Below are positions 7,745 through 16,672 of a stretch of DNA of 64,000 nucleotides, piece by piece. Both the position numbers and the translations under genes were made by a program. The stretch's first letter is position 1. Each line of letters opens with the position of its first letter. The notes under the pieces were generated by a model. It was not told the DNA's origin, did no database searches, and worked only from the letters and a program-made list of their open reading frames with translations. Source of the stretch: Pedobacter sp. W3I1 (lineage in GTDB: Bacteria; Bacteroidota; Bacteroidia; Sphingobacteriales; Sphingobacteriaceae); the NCBI RefSeq assembly GCF_030816015.1, contig NZ_JAUSXN010000001.1, forward strand, positions 4,526,001-4,590,000, given 5' to 3'.

Positions 7745-9277
7745 TTAATTTTGCTTGTCTAGCTGCTCGTTAATCATCCTTTTCACATCTTCATTTTCCG
7801 GGAAAGCTGTGAATTTTTTAACTAATACGCCTTCTTTACTGAAAAGTAGATATGATGGAATTGCCTCGAAACCAAAGAATGTCATCACATACATCCACTG
7901 TACGTCGTTCAGATAATAATGTTCGTTACCTATCCCTTTAATTTTCTCTTCCCAGAGGTTACGGGGTGACGAACTGTTTGTTAGATATACAAATACAACA
8001 CTTTTATCATGAAATCCAGTTTTTGTCGTCCGAAACCGCTGCATTGCTTCCAGGCAAGGACCACACCATGTTGCCCACATGTCGATCAGTATGACTTTAC
8101 CTTTATGTTTGGAAACAATACTTTCAATAATCCTATCTGCCGCAATTTTAGATACATCGTTGATAACTACCGGGGATTTGAATTTATCCAGTTCAGTAAC
8201 CTGTTGATTTTTCCGCAATAGTATTCTTGCGATTTCCCCGTTCTTCCAATATTTCGAAATATTTTGTTTCTGTCTTTCGCTTAACGGCCTTAATTCTTCG
8301 GTTAGCTGTCTGCCATAAGCATTTGCGGCTAAAACATCATAGTATAAGCCATCTTTAAAACCGACTAAGTCTGATAAAATAATTTTTGTCTTTAACAGCC
8401 AGGTGGAGATATCGGTTTCACCCATTTTGGGAATTGCTAAGGTTTTGTTAAAGAGAACTTGTTTTTGAAATTCAAGGAATGTAGGACCATACAGATATTG
8501 TGGGTCATCAAGCTTTAGTTCCTTCAAAAAACGGTAATATGATCTGTCAATCTTTTTGATAACAGGATTCTTGTCTTTATCGCCATTTGTAATACTATAA
8601 TTGGCCATCATCGCTTTGTTATAATCAAATACTGCCCCTTTATAAAAAAATAAGCGAAAATCATTTTCCAATACGCCTTTTAATTCTTTTGATATCAACT
8701 TATCATTTTTTACAACCGCTAATATTTCTGTTAATTGAGATTTGGCATTCTCCAGGAAATCGTCCGTACTTTTATCATATAGTGGTTCCACTTTCCTGGC
8801 AGGTGGATATTCAATCATTTTGCGAATAAGACCGTAGTACCGGGTCATATCATTTTGATCCATACTCGGATTAACAGTTATACTTTCCATATCTGAATCT
8901 GAGTTGTAAGCAATATCAAGGTGAGTAATATCTCCGCTCTTCAATTTAACAAATAGAGGTTTCCCGGGATTTAAACTTGTGGAAAAATGTATGTAAGAAA
9001 CCGTTGTTTCAACATCAGCATCAATGGAAAAATTGCCTGACCTGTCAACGAGCGCTTTATATTTGATAAACTCTCCTGAAATCGGATGGGGAACGGTAAT
9101 TTTCACGAATGCGCTGTCTAAATTTACTCCATCAGGAACCGTTAACCTTCCAGTTAATTTTGCTGTGCCGAATACTATTTTCGGTACATCAACTATTTCA
9201 CTAACAGACTGTTTACATGACAGTAAAAATAATAAGCTGAATATGTAAAATAGATTTGATTTTAGTACTTTGAACAT
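7745..9277 (-). CDS. TlpA/AhpC-type thioredoxin-fold lipoprotein, 510 aa
   Basis: A lipoprotein signal (residues 1-21, ending in LFLLSC) indicates membrane anchoring outside the cytoplasm. Residues 30-110 resemble a beta-sandwich domain as in DUF4369-type thioredoxin proteins of Bacteroidota. The middle (about 130-360) is helical. The C-terminal third is a thioredoxin fold: KGKVILIDMWATWCGPCLEA contains the CGPC redox centre near residue 403, and IPSYLLF supplies the cis-proline region. Such proteins reduce or shuffle disulfides in periplasmic proteins. It appears to be a single-gene unit. Start ATG at 9277. Confidence 0.85.
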   Translation of the reverse strand: MFKVLKSNLFYIFSLLFLLSCKQSVSEIVDVPKIVFGTAKLTGRLTVPDGVNLDSAFVKITVPHPISGEFIKYKALVDRSGNFSIDADVETTVSYIHFSTSLNPGKPLFVKLKSGDITHLDIAYNSDSDMESITVNPSMDQNDMTRYYGLIRKMIEYPPARKVEPLYDKSTDDFLENAKSQLTEILAVVKNDKLISKELKGVLENDFRLFFYKGAVFDYNKAMMANYSITNGDKDKNPVIKKIDRSYYRFLKELKLDDPQYLYGPTFLEFQKQVLFNKTLAIPKMGETDISTWLLKTKIILSDLVGFKDGLYYDVLAANAYGRQLTEELRPLSERQKQNISKYWKNGEIARILLRKNQQVTELDKFKSPVVINDVSKIAADRIIESIVSKHKGKVILIDMWATWCGPCLEAMQRFRTTKTGFHDKSVVFVYLTNSSSPRNLWEEKIKGIGNEHYYLNDVQWMYVMTFFGFEAIPSYLLFSKEGVLVKKFTAFPENEDVKRMINEQLDKQN

Positions 9278-9376
9278 AGCGATATTGATTGAATTCTAGC
9301 AGACTTTCTCCAATCTGCTAGAATTTATTAGTTATTAACATCAGGTCCACATCACCAGGTTGCCTACAGCTTGCAC

Positions 9377-9410
9377 AAAAAAAAATGCAGGAAGCTGAAA
9401 CTACCTGCAC
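9377..9410 (-). terminator. Intrinsic terminator of the cold-shock gene
   Basis: On the minus strand, TGCAGG pairs with CCTGCA, with two further pairs inside the loop, followed by nine T. It lies 24 bases after the stop codon of the cold-shock gene. Confidence 0.8.
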
Positions 9411-9433
9411 TTTAACTCAAACCGTAGAAAGGA

Positions 9434-9625
9434 TTATACCAACTTAACATTAACGGCGTTTGGCCCTTTTTTGCCATCCTGAATATCGAATGTCACTTCG
9501 TCATTCTCCCTCACATCATCCTTGAGACCCGAGATATGAACAAAAAACTCCTTGCCGGTCCCCTCTTCCACTACAAATCCAAATCCTTTTGATTCATTAA
9601 AAAATTTTACTTTACCTGATGCCAT
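9434..9625 (-). CDS. Cold-shock domain protein (CspA family), 63 aa
   Basis: A single OB-fold cold-shock domain fills the protein. It has the RNP1 motif KGFGFV and the RNP2-type motif FFVHIS, preceded by GKVKFFNESKG. These bind single-stranded RNA and DNA and act as RNA chaperones. Length and sequence are those of the small Bacteroidota Csp proteins. An intrinsic terminator follows, and the gene seems to be transcribed alone. Confidence 0.95.
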   Translation of the reverse strand: MASGKVKFFNESKGFGFVVEEGTGKEFFVHISGLKDDVRENDEVTFDIQDGKKGPNAVNVKLV

Positions 9626-9950
9626 AATAACTGTTTTTCTTTAAGATGTTTATTATTATGCAAGTTATTAAATAAGTTGTAAAGTTCACAGCCCGTGTCG
9701 TCTTTAGGATGTATATCTCCTATCCGCTGTCAGCCGGTTCCCAGTTCTTCGGTATTTTTTCCCTGACAGTTTCCACACTTCGTAGCAAATTCCTTAAAAC
9801 CAGCCTCCCGCTCCCCACATATCCTGTCCGCCATTTCCCTTCAATTGGGCTCGAAACTTACTAAATTGTTAAGCCCTTTTTTACGCTACTCAAGGTCTTG
9901 TCTTTTTAACTATAAAAAAAATGAGCACATTAGCATAAATAAAACCAGAC
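9626..9950. other. Divergent intergenic stretch
   Basis: It should hold the promoter and leader of the cold-shock gene on the minus strand and of the secreted protein on the plus strand. I found no consensus promoter good enough to list, and no gene. Confidence 0.45.
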
Positions 9951-10712
9951 ATGAAAGCAAAGCTTATTGTACTTCTAGCTGCCCTTGTTCTATCGGCTGT
10001 AAAAACCTTTGCAGGCTGGTACGATACCTATAACTATGCAGGATCCATTGGTGCATATCCGGTTACCTTATCGTTCCAGTTAAAAGAAGGCTATTTTGGT
10101 GAAACTGCTAAAAAAAGCTATAATGTTATTGGCGTTTATAAATACGATAAATTTAATAATCCCATAAGGATAGAAGGAATCTTTAACCGAAATACCCATG
10201 AGGTTACAATCTATGAATACGGCACCAATAATAAGGTTTTTGCTACTTTTCGCCTTGATTTTACATCCCATAAACTCACTGGCATCTGGAACGGTGGTAA
10301 AAGCAGACTGAAGGTGGCGCTTCAGCTTGAAAACAGGCTAAGCGATATCTCTGATGAGGAGTTTGACAATATTGAAATCCTTCAGTTACCAGCGCTGGTT
10401 AACTATTACTTTGTTGGTGTTTATGCAAAAAAAAGCCAATCTACTGAAGCACACATGCGTGCATTAAAGATCATCAGTAAAGAAAACGGCAAAACAATTC
10501 AAACGCTCAAATTTGACAGCATCGAAACACCTACAGGAAACCTGATGACCATTATCTTCGATAACATTACAATAGGAAAAGGCAATAATTTCCTGATTTC
10601 CAATCAGATCGGCAGGGTCGGCGGATACCTCACGGTAGATTTCAACCCAAAAACCAAGCAGTTTATCCTAAATCCGAAACCCGTTGCAGAAGGTGTTAAT
10701 AGTGGCGGATAG
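9951..10712 (+). CDS. Secreted protein of unknown function, possibly frameshifted near its end
   Basis: A clear signal peptide (residues 1-21, ending in TFAG) is followed by a mainly beta-strand region with repeated short strands (IGAYPVTLSFQLKEG, YNVIGVYKYDKF, HEVTIYEYG). I do not recognise the family. The frame as read ends in GVNSGG at 10712. Directly after, the +1 frame stays open to 10872 with coding-like sequence (DSLNVHDFSNAGSSPILKEL and WSDLFVYQPANW). Removing one G near 10703 would join them into a 307-residue protein. Confidence 0.65.
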   Translation: MKAKLIVLLAALVLSAVKTFAGWYDTYNYAGSIGAYPVTLSFQLKEGYFGETAKKSYNVIGVYKYDKFNNPIRIEGIFNRNTHEVTIYEYGTNNKVFATFRLDFTSHKLTGIWNGGKSRLKVALQLENRLSDISDEEFDNIEILQLPALVNYYFVGVYAKKSQSTEAHMRALKIISKENGKTIQTLKFDSIETPTGNLMTIIFDNITIGKGNNFLISNQIGRVGGYLTVDFNPKTKQFILNPKPVAEGVNSGG

Positions 10713-10919
10713 CCTGAATGTCCATGATTTTAGCAACGCTGGCTCCAGCCCTATCCTGAAAGAGCTTGCCATTAAACTAAATAACGGCAACAAAAGCGAA
10801 GACAAAACAGTCTTCACAAAGAAGTATTTAAATTGGTCAGATTTGTTTGTCTATCAGCCCGCCAATTGGTAAGGAAGGGTACTGTCTTCACCATAAAGAA
10901 ACCCCACAGTGTGTTCCTG

Positions 10920-11603
10920 TTATTTCATTTTGGTAAGTGCAGATTTAAGATCCGCTATTGCATCATCTGGATCCCCTTCAGACGCAAAGATCTCCGCTAC
11001 ATCCATATCTTTGCCATATATTACTGCATTTGAAGCCACATCAATCTCAAGCGATGCGCCGTTGACAGAAAGACCAGCAAAAAGCCCCTTACTACGGGAA
11101 TAGGAATAAACCTCGGCATCGAGTTTGTAATCCGTATTTACTGCAGAGCTCCGTCCGACGGGACCTGCCGCGACAGAAAGATCACCTCCAAGGGTAAAGC
11201 TGCTTTTCTTTATTGCAGTCAGACTATTGGCATGGGTAAAAACAAGCACAAGTTCAGTTGACTGCACACCCGCCTGCAGACCCACACTTCCCCCCGTAAT
11301 AGTTACAAATACAGGATTGCTCCAGGAACCATCTGCCCTTTTCACCATGGCAATGCCCCTGCCGCGTTTCCCTCCTATTACAAAACCAGCATTGATCAGC
11401 TTGGGCACAATAACAATACCCTGGGTAAGCTCAAGCAGTTTTGAGGGAATGGATTCTTTCATTTTCCCAAAACCGGAAAGCACCTGCGCCGAAGACTGTA
11501 TTCTTTTTTGCTCCTTGTTCTGCGCAAGAGCTGATGAAGGAAGTAATAATGCTGCGCAGCAAAGCACAGCGAGGTTGATCATGATCAAATTGATGGTGTT
11601 CAT
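10920..11603 (-). CDS. SYLF/YSC84-type lipid-binding secreted protein, 227 aa
   Basis: The protein has a signal peptide (residues 1-27, ending in ALAQ) followed by the SYLF domain found in YSC84-like proteins. Diagnostic stretches are IPSKLLELTQGIVIVPKLIN, AGFVIGGKRGRGIAMV and GGSVGLQAGVQSTELVLVF. The domain binds phosphoinositides in eukaryotes; in bacteria its role is not settled but it is exported and likely membrane-associated. Length is normal. It stands alone, convergent with the 9951 gene. Start ATG at 11603. Confidence 0.88.
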   Translation of the reverse strand: MNTINLIMINLAVLCCAALLLPSSALAQNKEQKRIQSSAQVLSGFGKMKESIPSKLLELTQGIVIVPKLINAGFVIGGKRGRGIAMVKRADGSWSNPVFVTITGGSVGLQAGVQSTELVLVFTHANSLTAIKKSSFTLGGDLSVAAGPVGRSSAVNTDYKLDAEVYSYSRSKGLFAGLSVNGASLEIDVASNAVIYGKDMDVAEIFASEGDPDDAIADLKSALTKMK

Positions 11604-12119
11604 ATGCTAAAAAATATCCCGGTCGCTACTAAGGCTGACCTGCTCCTGTAAACCTTCGGAGCTGCAATATTATACCTTTTATTTCTTTTCCCACCCCGTC
11701 TGCAGGTAAATTACGCTGCTGTGAGAAATCCCCACAAAAGCATCATCATTAAACGGAGATTTTTGTGCACCTACTGATTTAGCGAAGGTAAAGCATCGGT
11801 TAAAGCAGATGTTTTTTTTTAACCATTCCAGTTTAAGTTAATTAGTTTTTGATCTAACCATAATGGTAACAAGCTTTTTATCTATACCCTGTAAAACAAC
11901 GAGAAAACAAGCGCTTTACCCATCAACACAGCGCATTGATCGGGAAAGCTCAAAGCCCTTCCCGAAGAAGCAATCAGTTTCTATTAGCTAAGAACATGCA
12001 CTGATCAATATCTCTATTTTGAGATTTCAAACAGTTGTCAGGGAACTACGGACCATGCTGATCAGCATCAGCCTCGAGGATACACCGGATGTTAATTCTA
12101 TGATGTAAGCTTTCTTGAA
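11604..12119. other. Intergenic stretch, no gene seen
   Basis: AT-rich sequence between two minus-strand genes. No open frame of note, hairpin with T-run or repeat was found. The promoter of the SYLF gene should lie at its left edge. Confidence 0.5.
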
Positions 12120-12989
12120 TTACTTATCGTATATGCCTCTTAAAAAATCTTTTAAAGAAATAGGACTTCTGCCTAGTAATTGTTTAACATCACTTTTATT
12201 GGTGTCGAATTCTCCTCCAGCTATCGCTCCAGCGAACCTTGACAGATACGCTGCATCATCGTCAGGAATCCCTTGCTGTACAAGCTGCGCAACATATGAT
12301 GTTACGTCAATCTGGTTGTAAGCTATCGTTGTCCCTGTGATTTCTGATATTAGGTCAGCAATCTCCGCGAAGGAGACAGCGGTCTCTGAAGCGATGACAT
12401 ATTCTTTGGTTTCATGCCCAGTAGTAGTCAGTACAACTGCTATTGCTTCAGCCATTTCCGTTATCGGCAAAAAAGGTGTTTTACCATTTCCGGCAGGGAT
12501 GGAAATACCTTCATCCAACATATTATTTCCGGAAATAATGGGAATCATGTCAGCATACAGTGTATTATCCATTAAAGTATAAGGTAAAGCGATCTGTTTT
12601 AGATAATCACTTGTGTCTGCATGGTATTGAACATCTCCAACCATTATACTTCGACGCAAATCTTTCATATCAAAACTGGTATAAATGATATGATTAACAC
12701 CGGATGCCTTTGCAGCATTAATTACGTTTTTATGTTGCTCAAACCTTTGAGCTATTTCCGCTGAAGAAGATATCAACAGTAGCTTGTCCACATCTTCGAA
12801 GGCACTTTTTAAAGACTCAAAATTCTGATAGTCGCCAATCCTCACCTGGATGCCTTTTGACTTAAATTCTGCCGATTTAGATTCATCTCTCACCAATGCT
12901 GCAATATTGTTTGCGGATATGCCTTTATTCAATAAAGAATTTATGGTGGCCCTGCCTAAATTACCAGTTGCACCTGTTACTAAAATCAT
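12120..12989 (-). CDS. NmrA-like NAD(P)-binding oxidoreductase (atypical SDR), 289 aa
   Basis: The protein opens with the Rossmann motif MILVTGATGNLGRATINSLL, which places the start at 12989 rather than at an upstream in-frame codon. It lacks the classical catalytic YxxxK, as is usual for NmrA/QorB-type atypical SDRs, and has LPYTLMDNTLYADMIP and GNGKTPFLPITEMAEAIA, both typical of NAD(P)H quinone reductase 2-like proteins. It likely senses or uses NAD(P)H. It is divergent from an HxlR regulator at 13110, a pairing common for redox-responsive control. Confidence 0.87.
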   Translation of the reverse strand: MILVTGATGNLGRATINSLLNKGISANNIAALVRDESKSAEFKSKGIQVRIGDYQNFESLKSAFEDVDKLLLISSSAEIAQRFEQHKNVINAAKASGVNHIIYTSFDMKDLRRSIMVGDVQYHADTSDYLKQIALPYTLMDNTLYADMIPIISGNNMLDEGISIPAGNGKTPFLPITEMAEAIAVVLTTTGHETKEYVIASETAVSFAEIADLISEITGTTIAYNQIDVTSYVAQLVQQGIPDDDAAYLSRFAGAIAGGEFDTNKSDVKQLLGRSPISLKDFLRGIYDK

Positions 12990-13072
12990 AGTTTTTGTTT
13001 TAAGATAAATAATCAATTACTTTTGTTAGGCAAAGAAACTGAAATCAATACTATAAAATACCCTATCTCATT

Positions 13073-13110
13073 AGTAACAAAATAAAAAGTGGTAACCTTA
13101 AAGTAACAAA
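13073..13110. promoter_or_regulatory. Direct repeats AGTAACAAA in the divergent HxlR/NmrA gap
   Basis: AGTAACAAA occurs at 13073 and 13102, 29 bases apart, the second touching the HxlR start codon. An inverted relative (TTACTTTTGTTA) lies at 13018-13029 near the NmrA gene. These may be HxlR binding sites, by position only. Confidence 0.3.
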
Positions 13111-13424
13111 TGGAAAATAACTTAAATCATGCTTACTGTCCTGCCATAGAAACGATAGCGCTGATCGGAGGACGTTGGAAAGTGATTATTTTGCATGTGC
13201 TTTCCAAGCATGCCAGGCGTTTTGGGGAAATTAATGTTCGGGTACCCTCTATATCAAGAAAAGTATTAACTGAACAACTAAGAGAACTTGAAGCCGATGG
13301 CTTAATTAGCAGGAAACAGTACAAGGAGCTTCCACGGAAGGTAGAGTATGCACTCACCGAATATGGGGAAAGCCTTTGCCCATTGTTAGCGTACATAGCA
13401 GCATGGAACAAGGAAAAAGTTTAG
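13110..13424 (+). CDS. HxlR-family transcriptional regulator, 104 aa
   Basis: A single winged-helix domain of the HxlR/MarR-like type. The family signature IALIGGRWKVIILHVL is at residues 16-31, followed by RFGEINVRVPSISRKVLTEQ and LRELEADGLISRKQY. The cysteine at position 10 (AYCPAIE) matches the conserved N-terminal cysteine that many HxlR proteins (YodB, HypR) use to sense electrophiles or disulfide stress. It is divergent from the NmrA-like gene at 12120, which is its likely target. Confidence 0.92.
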   Translation: MENNLNHAYCPAIETIALIGGRWKVIILHVLSKHARRFGEINVRVPSISRKVLTEQLRELEADGLISRKQYKELPRKVEYALTEYGESLCPLLAYIAAWNKEKV

Positions 13425-13658
13425 ATAATTAACTCAAAATACTATAACAATCTCCAGTCAAATGCACATTTGCGATTTCAGTAATCAAATTGTACAATAG
13501 ATTTGATTTCGAAAGAACGCGATCTGTAACGATGCCAAGGTCAGAGACCCTGCCATCATTGAGTATTAAACTTGACATTATCAAGTAATAATTTTCCAAT
13601 TCTTATTTTAACTACCAAAGTAGTTACTACAGTAAAAAACAGGAATTAGTGTATTATA

Positions 13659-14546
13659 TTACGACTGATCGTCTACCGAACGTAATTCCTTTATTTTTTC
13701 GATTCCTATTTCATCCATCCACTGTTCAAAGCCTGTTAGCTTTGGCATCCAGGAAGATATAAATCTGTAATCGATGGGATCATAACCTTCCTTGTCGATC
13801 ATTTCAACCAATTTCGCAAATGTTTCACTTTGTTGATAAAGTATTGCTAACGGTACTTGTACGAATTTGATTGGTTGGTTCAACTTCTCCTCCAATAGGT
13901 TTAAAACTTGTTTCGGTGTAAATAGTTTATCTCCGAAATCAACTGTTTTGCCGTTGAACGCTTTATAATTCTGAAATATTATTCGCGCAAAGGTTCCAAT
14001 ATCATTGGTAGCAACCCAGGAGATTGCCTTTTCTTCAGGTAAGGGATTGACAAACTTATCTTCTGCTAATCCGAAACTTGGCAAAAGTAGATTTTCCATA
14101 AAAGAAGCAGGTCTTATTACTGCCCCCTGTAAATTACTTTCTAACAAGTATTTTTCGATTGTAAACTTAAATTTTGGTCTGAATAAATTCTGCTTATCCG
14201 ATCCAAGAACCGATGAATAAAGGACAAATTTAACGCCTTGTTCTTCTGCTAATTTGATTGTTCGCATGCCGATTTCTGCTTCTTTCTCATCCGATTCTCT
14301 GCTGGAAACCCATACAGGGGGAAGGACTAAATAAAGTCCATCGACTTTTTTAAATATACCACTTAAATCTTCAATGCCTTCCAAATCGCCTTTTACCAAA
14401 ATTGCTCCTGCTTTTTTTAAATCGACGGCTTTTGAAGATTGAGGATTTCTGGTAAGTGCAAACACCTCAAAATTGTTTTTTAGCAATTCATATGCTGCGG
14501 CACTACCTTGCTTTCCGGTTGCACCTGTGACTAATATTCTTTTCAT
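13659..14546 (-). CDS. NmrA-like NAD(P)-binding protein, 295 aa
   Basis: Rossmann motif RILVTGATGKQGSAAAYELL at the N-terminus, then GAILVKGDLEGIEDLSGIFK and GVKFVLYSSVLGS, fit the NmrA family. The catalytic tyrosine/lysine pair of classical SDRs is absent. NmrA-like proteins bind NAD(P) and act as redox sensors or reductases. The gene is paired divergently with an HxlR regulator at 14617, the second such pair in this region. It is only distantly like the protein at 12120, so the pairs are not a recent duplication. Confidence 0.87.
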   Translation of the reverse strand: MKRILVTGATGKQGSAAAYELLKNNFEVFALTRNPQSSKAVDLKKAGAILVKGDLEGIEDLSGIFKKVDGLYLVLPPVWVSSRESDEKEAEIGMRTIKLAEEQGVKFVLYSSVLGSDKQNLFRPKFKFTIEKYLLESNLQGAVIRPASFMENLLLPSFGLAEDKFVNPLPEEKAISWVATNDIGTFARIIFQNYKAFNGKTVDFGDKLFTPKQVLNLLEEKLNQPIKFVQVPLAILYQQSETFAKLVEMIDKEGYDPIDYRFISSWMPKLTGFEQWMDEIGIEKIKELRSVDDQS

Positions 14547-14563
14547 TTTAATATTGTTTTAAG

Positions 14564-14593
14564 CAAATTTAGTTTCCTTATGTAGTAAATTTG
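14564..14593. promoter_or_regulatory. Mirror-image -7 boxes between the second NmrA/HxlR pair
   Basis: CAAATTTA at 14564-14571 and TAAATTTG at 14586-14593 are an inverted repeat; each reads TAnnTTTG, the Bacteroidota -7 element, toward its own gene. The two promoters would therefore overlap, each covering the other's upstream region. Clear -33 TTTG boxes are not present. Confidence 0.45.
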
Positions 14594-14616
14594 TGGTTAC
14601 TAACCTTCAGGAAAGT

Positions 14617-14994
14617 ATGATGGATAAAAAGATAAAACCTTGTATAGAAAATGAGAAAATCTTAAAACAAAGATTTTTGGCCTTGAGAGACACCTTAGAT
14701 TTATTAAGTGGAAAATGGCGTTTCTGTATTCTTTTAAACCTACATTATTATGAAAAATTACGGTTTAAAGATTTCTTTGAGGTATCCGAAGGCATCTCCC
14801 CGAAAGTATTAAGTTCTGAACTTAATACGTTGGAAGCTCATCAGCTGATCCAAAAAAATATTGAATATACACCCACGCAAGACATCACTTACTATGTCTT
14901 AACGCAGCACGCTCAAGAAATCTGGACCGTCTTGAATACACTAATTGAATTTGGACTGTCCAATCGTAAAGAAGTGATCAAATCACTACATTAA
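14617..14994 (+). CDS. HxlR-family transcriptional regulator, 125 aa
   Basis: Winged-helix HxlR domain with LDLLSGKWRFCILLNLHYYE, LRFKDFFEVSEGISPKVLSS and LNTLEAHQLIQKN. A cysteine lies near the N-terminus (IKPCIENE), as in redox-sensing HxlR proteins. I chose the ATG at 14617 because AGGAAAG sits just ahead of it and the upstream TAnnTTTG box would start the transcript inside a longer version. The divergent NmrA-like gene is the probable target. Confidence 0.9.
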   Translation: MMDKKIKPCIENEKILKQRFLALRDTLDLLSGKWRFCILLNLHYYEKLRFKDFFEVSEGISPKVLSSELNTLEAHQLIQKNIEYTPTQDITYYVLTQHAQEIWTVLNTLIEFGLSNRKEVIKSLH

Positions 14995-15111
14995 GATAAA
15001 AATTAACTTGAACCAAAATTTCAAATTTCTTCCGATTTACACAGAAATTCAAAAATCATCGAATTGATTAGGATCCCAACAATCACATCAAGCTACGAAG
15101 CAACATCGAAA

Positions 15112-16581
15112 TCATAAACAGCGTAAAATGATATCTGTAATGTGATCAATCTCTGTTTCATTTATGGAAGCAAAACCAAACCGAAGCGCGTTATATCTTG
15201 CATTAAAATTGTCAAAGATTTGACCGTCATTAATAAATAAGCCCATTTTCGAGGATTTTAATGATATATTTTTTAATGGATATTTACTATTGAAAATCGT
15301 CCAAAGTGCTAATCCACCTTCAGGCTTGGCAAAAGAAACAACGTCCTTTAATTTTTCATCCAGTGAAGCGCATAAATAGTCTCTTCTATGTCCGAAAATC
15401 TTATTAACCTTTTTTAGATGCCTGGCCAGGTCTCCACCTTCTATCATCGCTGCAAGCGAATCTTCCATTATATTATCTCCTTTTAACTCTATTAACTTTC
15501 TTAAATATATGGCCTGCTCAATGAAATCTGAGGCTGCAACCATAAACCCGATCCTGATGGAAGTGGAAAGCGATTTCGAAAAAGAACCAACATAAATCAC
15601 CCTGTCTGGATGAATGCTTGCCAATGGCAAATACGGAGATGAATCATATTGAAATCCATAGTCATAGTCATCTTCAATAATAGAAAAATTGTATTGTTCA
15701 GCAATATTCAATATGGAAGAACGTCGTTCCGGGCTTAAGGTCACCGTGGTGGGGTAATGATGATGCGGTATGAGATACAACGCGCTGATGTAATACTTTT
15801 CACAGGCTTCTCTGATAAGTTCATCATCTATTCCGTCACGATCAGTCGGTATGCGGATAATATTTGCGCCAAGGTGTTCAAACACATAATTAGCTACATG
15901 GTATCCGGGTTCACCTACAATAATGTAGCTCCCGCGTTGAAGCAGTAAACTGGCGGCTATGTAAATGCTCATTTGAGCACCATGTGTAATAAGTATGTTT
16001 GGTAAATCAGCCTGTATGCCCCTTGTTTGTGCAAGATAGCTTGTCATTGTTTCTCTTAATTTTAATGAGCCGGGAGCTAACGTAATTGCTGGCTTTTTAC
16101 TTACATGCTGCTGTTTTAAACGCCGCAGGTACTCTCTGTTTAGCAAGTGCATCGGTGCCAGCCTGGAATCCGGATGTCCGTCATCAACGATAAGGCTTGG
16201 ATTAGGGGCAAGTGAATGTGGATGAAATTCTTTGGTTGTTTCGATTTTAAGAAACGGACTTTTTATTTTGCTATTGGATACATACCCGTTTGCGGGAACT
16301 CCCCATTGTTTTACACCGCCCCTGGGCAATTCCCTGGCTATGTAATGTCCATGTTTAGCCACGGCAACTAACCATCCCTGCGCAATCAGCTCACTATAAG
16401 CGGCAATAACCGTTTTGCGGTGAATCTTGGTCATGCCAGCCATAGACCTTGTTCCCGGAATCTGGTCCCCTTTTTGAATTACGCCATCTTTAATAAGGTT
16501 GATCACCCCATCAACAACCTGCATATAAGCCGGCCGGGATAACATTTTATCGATTACAATCAGCGTTTCAAACGGAAGCAT
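15112..16581 (-). CDS. MocR-type regulator (GntR HTH fused to aminotransferase fold)
   Basis: An N-terminal GntR winged helix (about residues 10-75; RPAYMQVVDGVINLIKDG and IPGTRSMAGMTKIHRKTV) is joined to a type I aminotransferase domain. That domain keeps the PLP-lysine motif SFSKSLSTSIRIGF and the preceding DDYDYGFQYD. MocR proteins use PLP binding to regulate genes for vitamin B6, amino acid or GABA use. The start at 16581 (MLPFETL) suits the family; an ATG at 16626 would add 15 residues, but a TATATTTG -7 box lies within that extension. The divergent EamA transporter is the likely target. Confidence 0.87.
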   Translation of the reverse strand: MLPFETLIVIDKMLSRPAYMQVVDGVINLIKDGVIQKGDQIPGTRSMAGMTKIHRKTVIAAYSELIAQGWLVAVAKHGHYIARELPRGGVKQWGVPANGYVSNSKIKSPFLKIETTKEFHPHSLAPNPSLIVDDGHPDSRLAPMHLLNREYLRRLKQQHVSKKPAITLAPGSLKLRETMTSYLAQTRGIQADLPNILITHGAQMSIYIAASLLLQRGSYIIVGEPGYHVANYVFEHLGANIIRIPTDRDGIDDELIREACEKYYISALYLIPHHHYPTTVTLSPERRSSILNIAEQYNFSIIEDDYDYGFQYDSSPYLPLASIHPDRVIYVGSFSKSLSTSIRIGFMVAASDFIEQAIYLRKLIELKGDNIMEDSLAAMIEGGDLARHLKKVNKIFGHRRDYLCASLDEKLKDVVSFAKPEGGLALWTIFNSKYPLKNISLKSSKMGLFINDGQIFDNFNARYNALRFGFASINETEIDHITDIILRCL

Positions 16582-16672
16582 GTGGACTACTATGTATTTG
16601 TTTTCTGGATGCCAAATATAGTCCATTAAACATATAGTTTCGCATTAGCAAATCAGTTGTTAAACAAGACAT

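Noticed and set aside
9626..9950. A promoter for the cold-shock gene
   Set aside because: No TTTG/TAnnTTTG pair with proper spacing was found on the minus strand.
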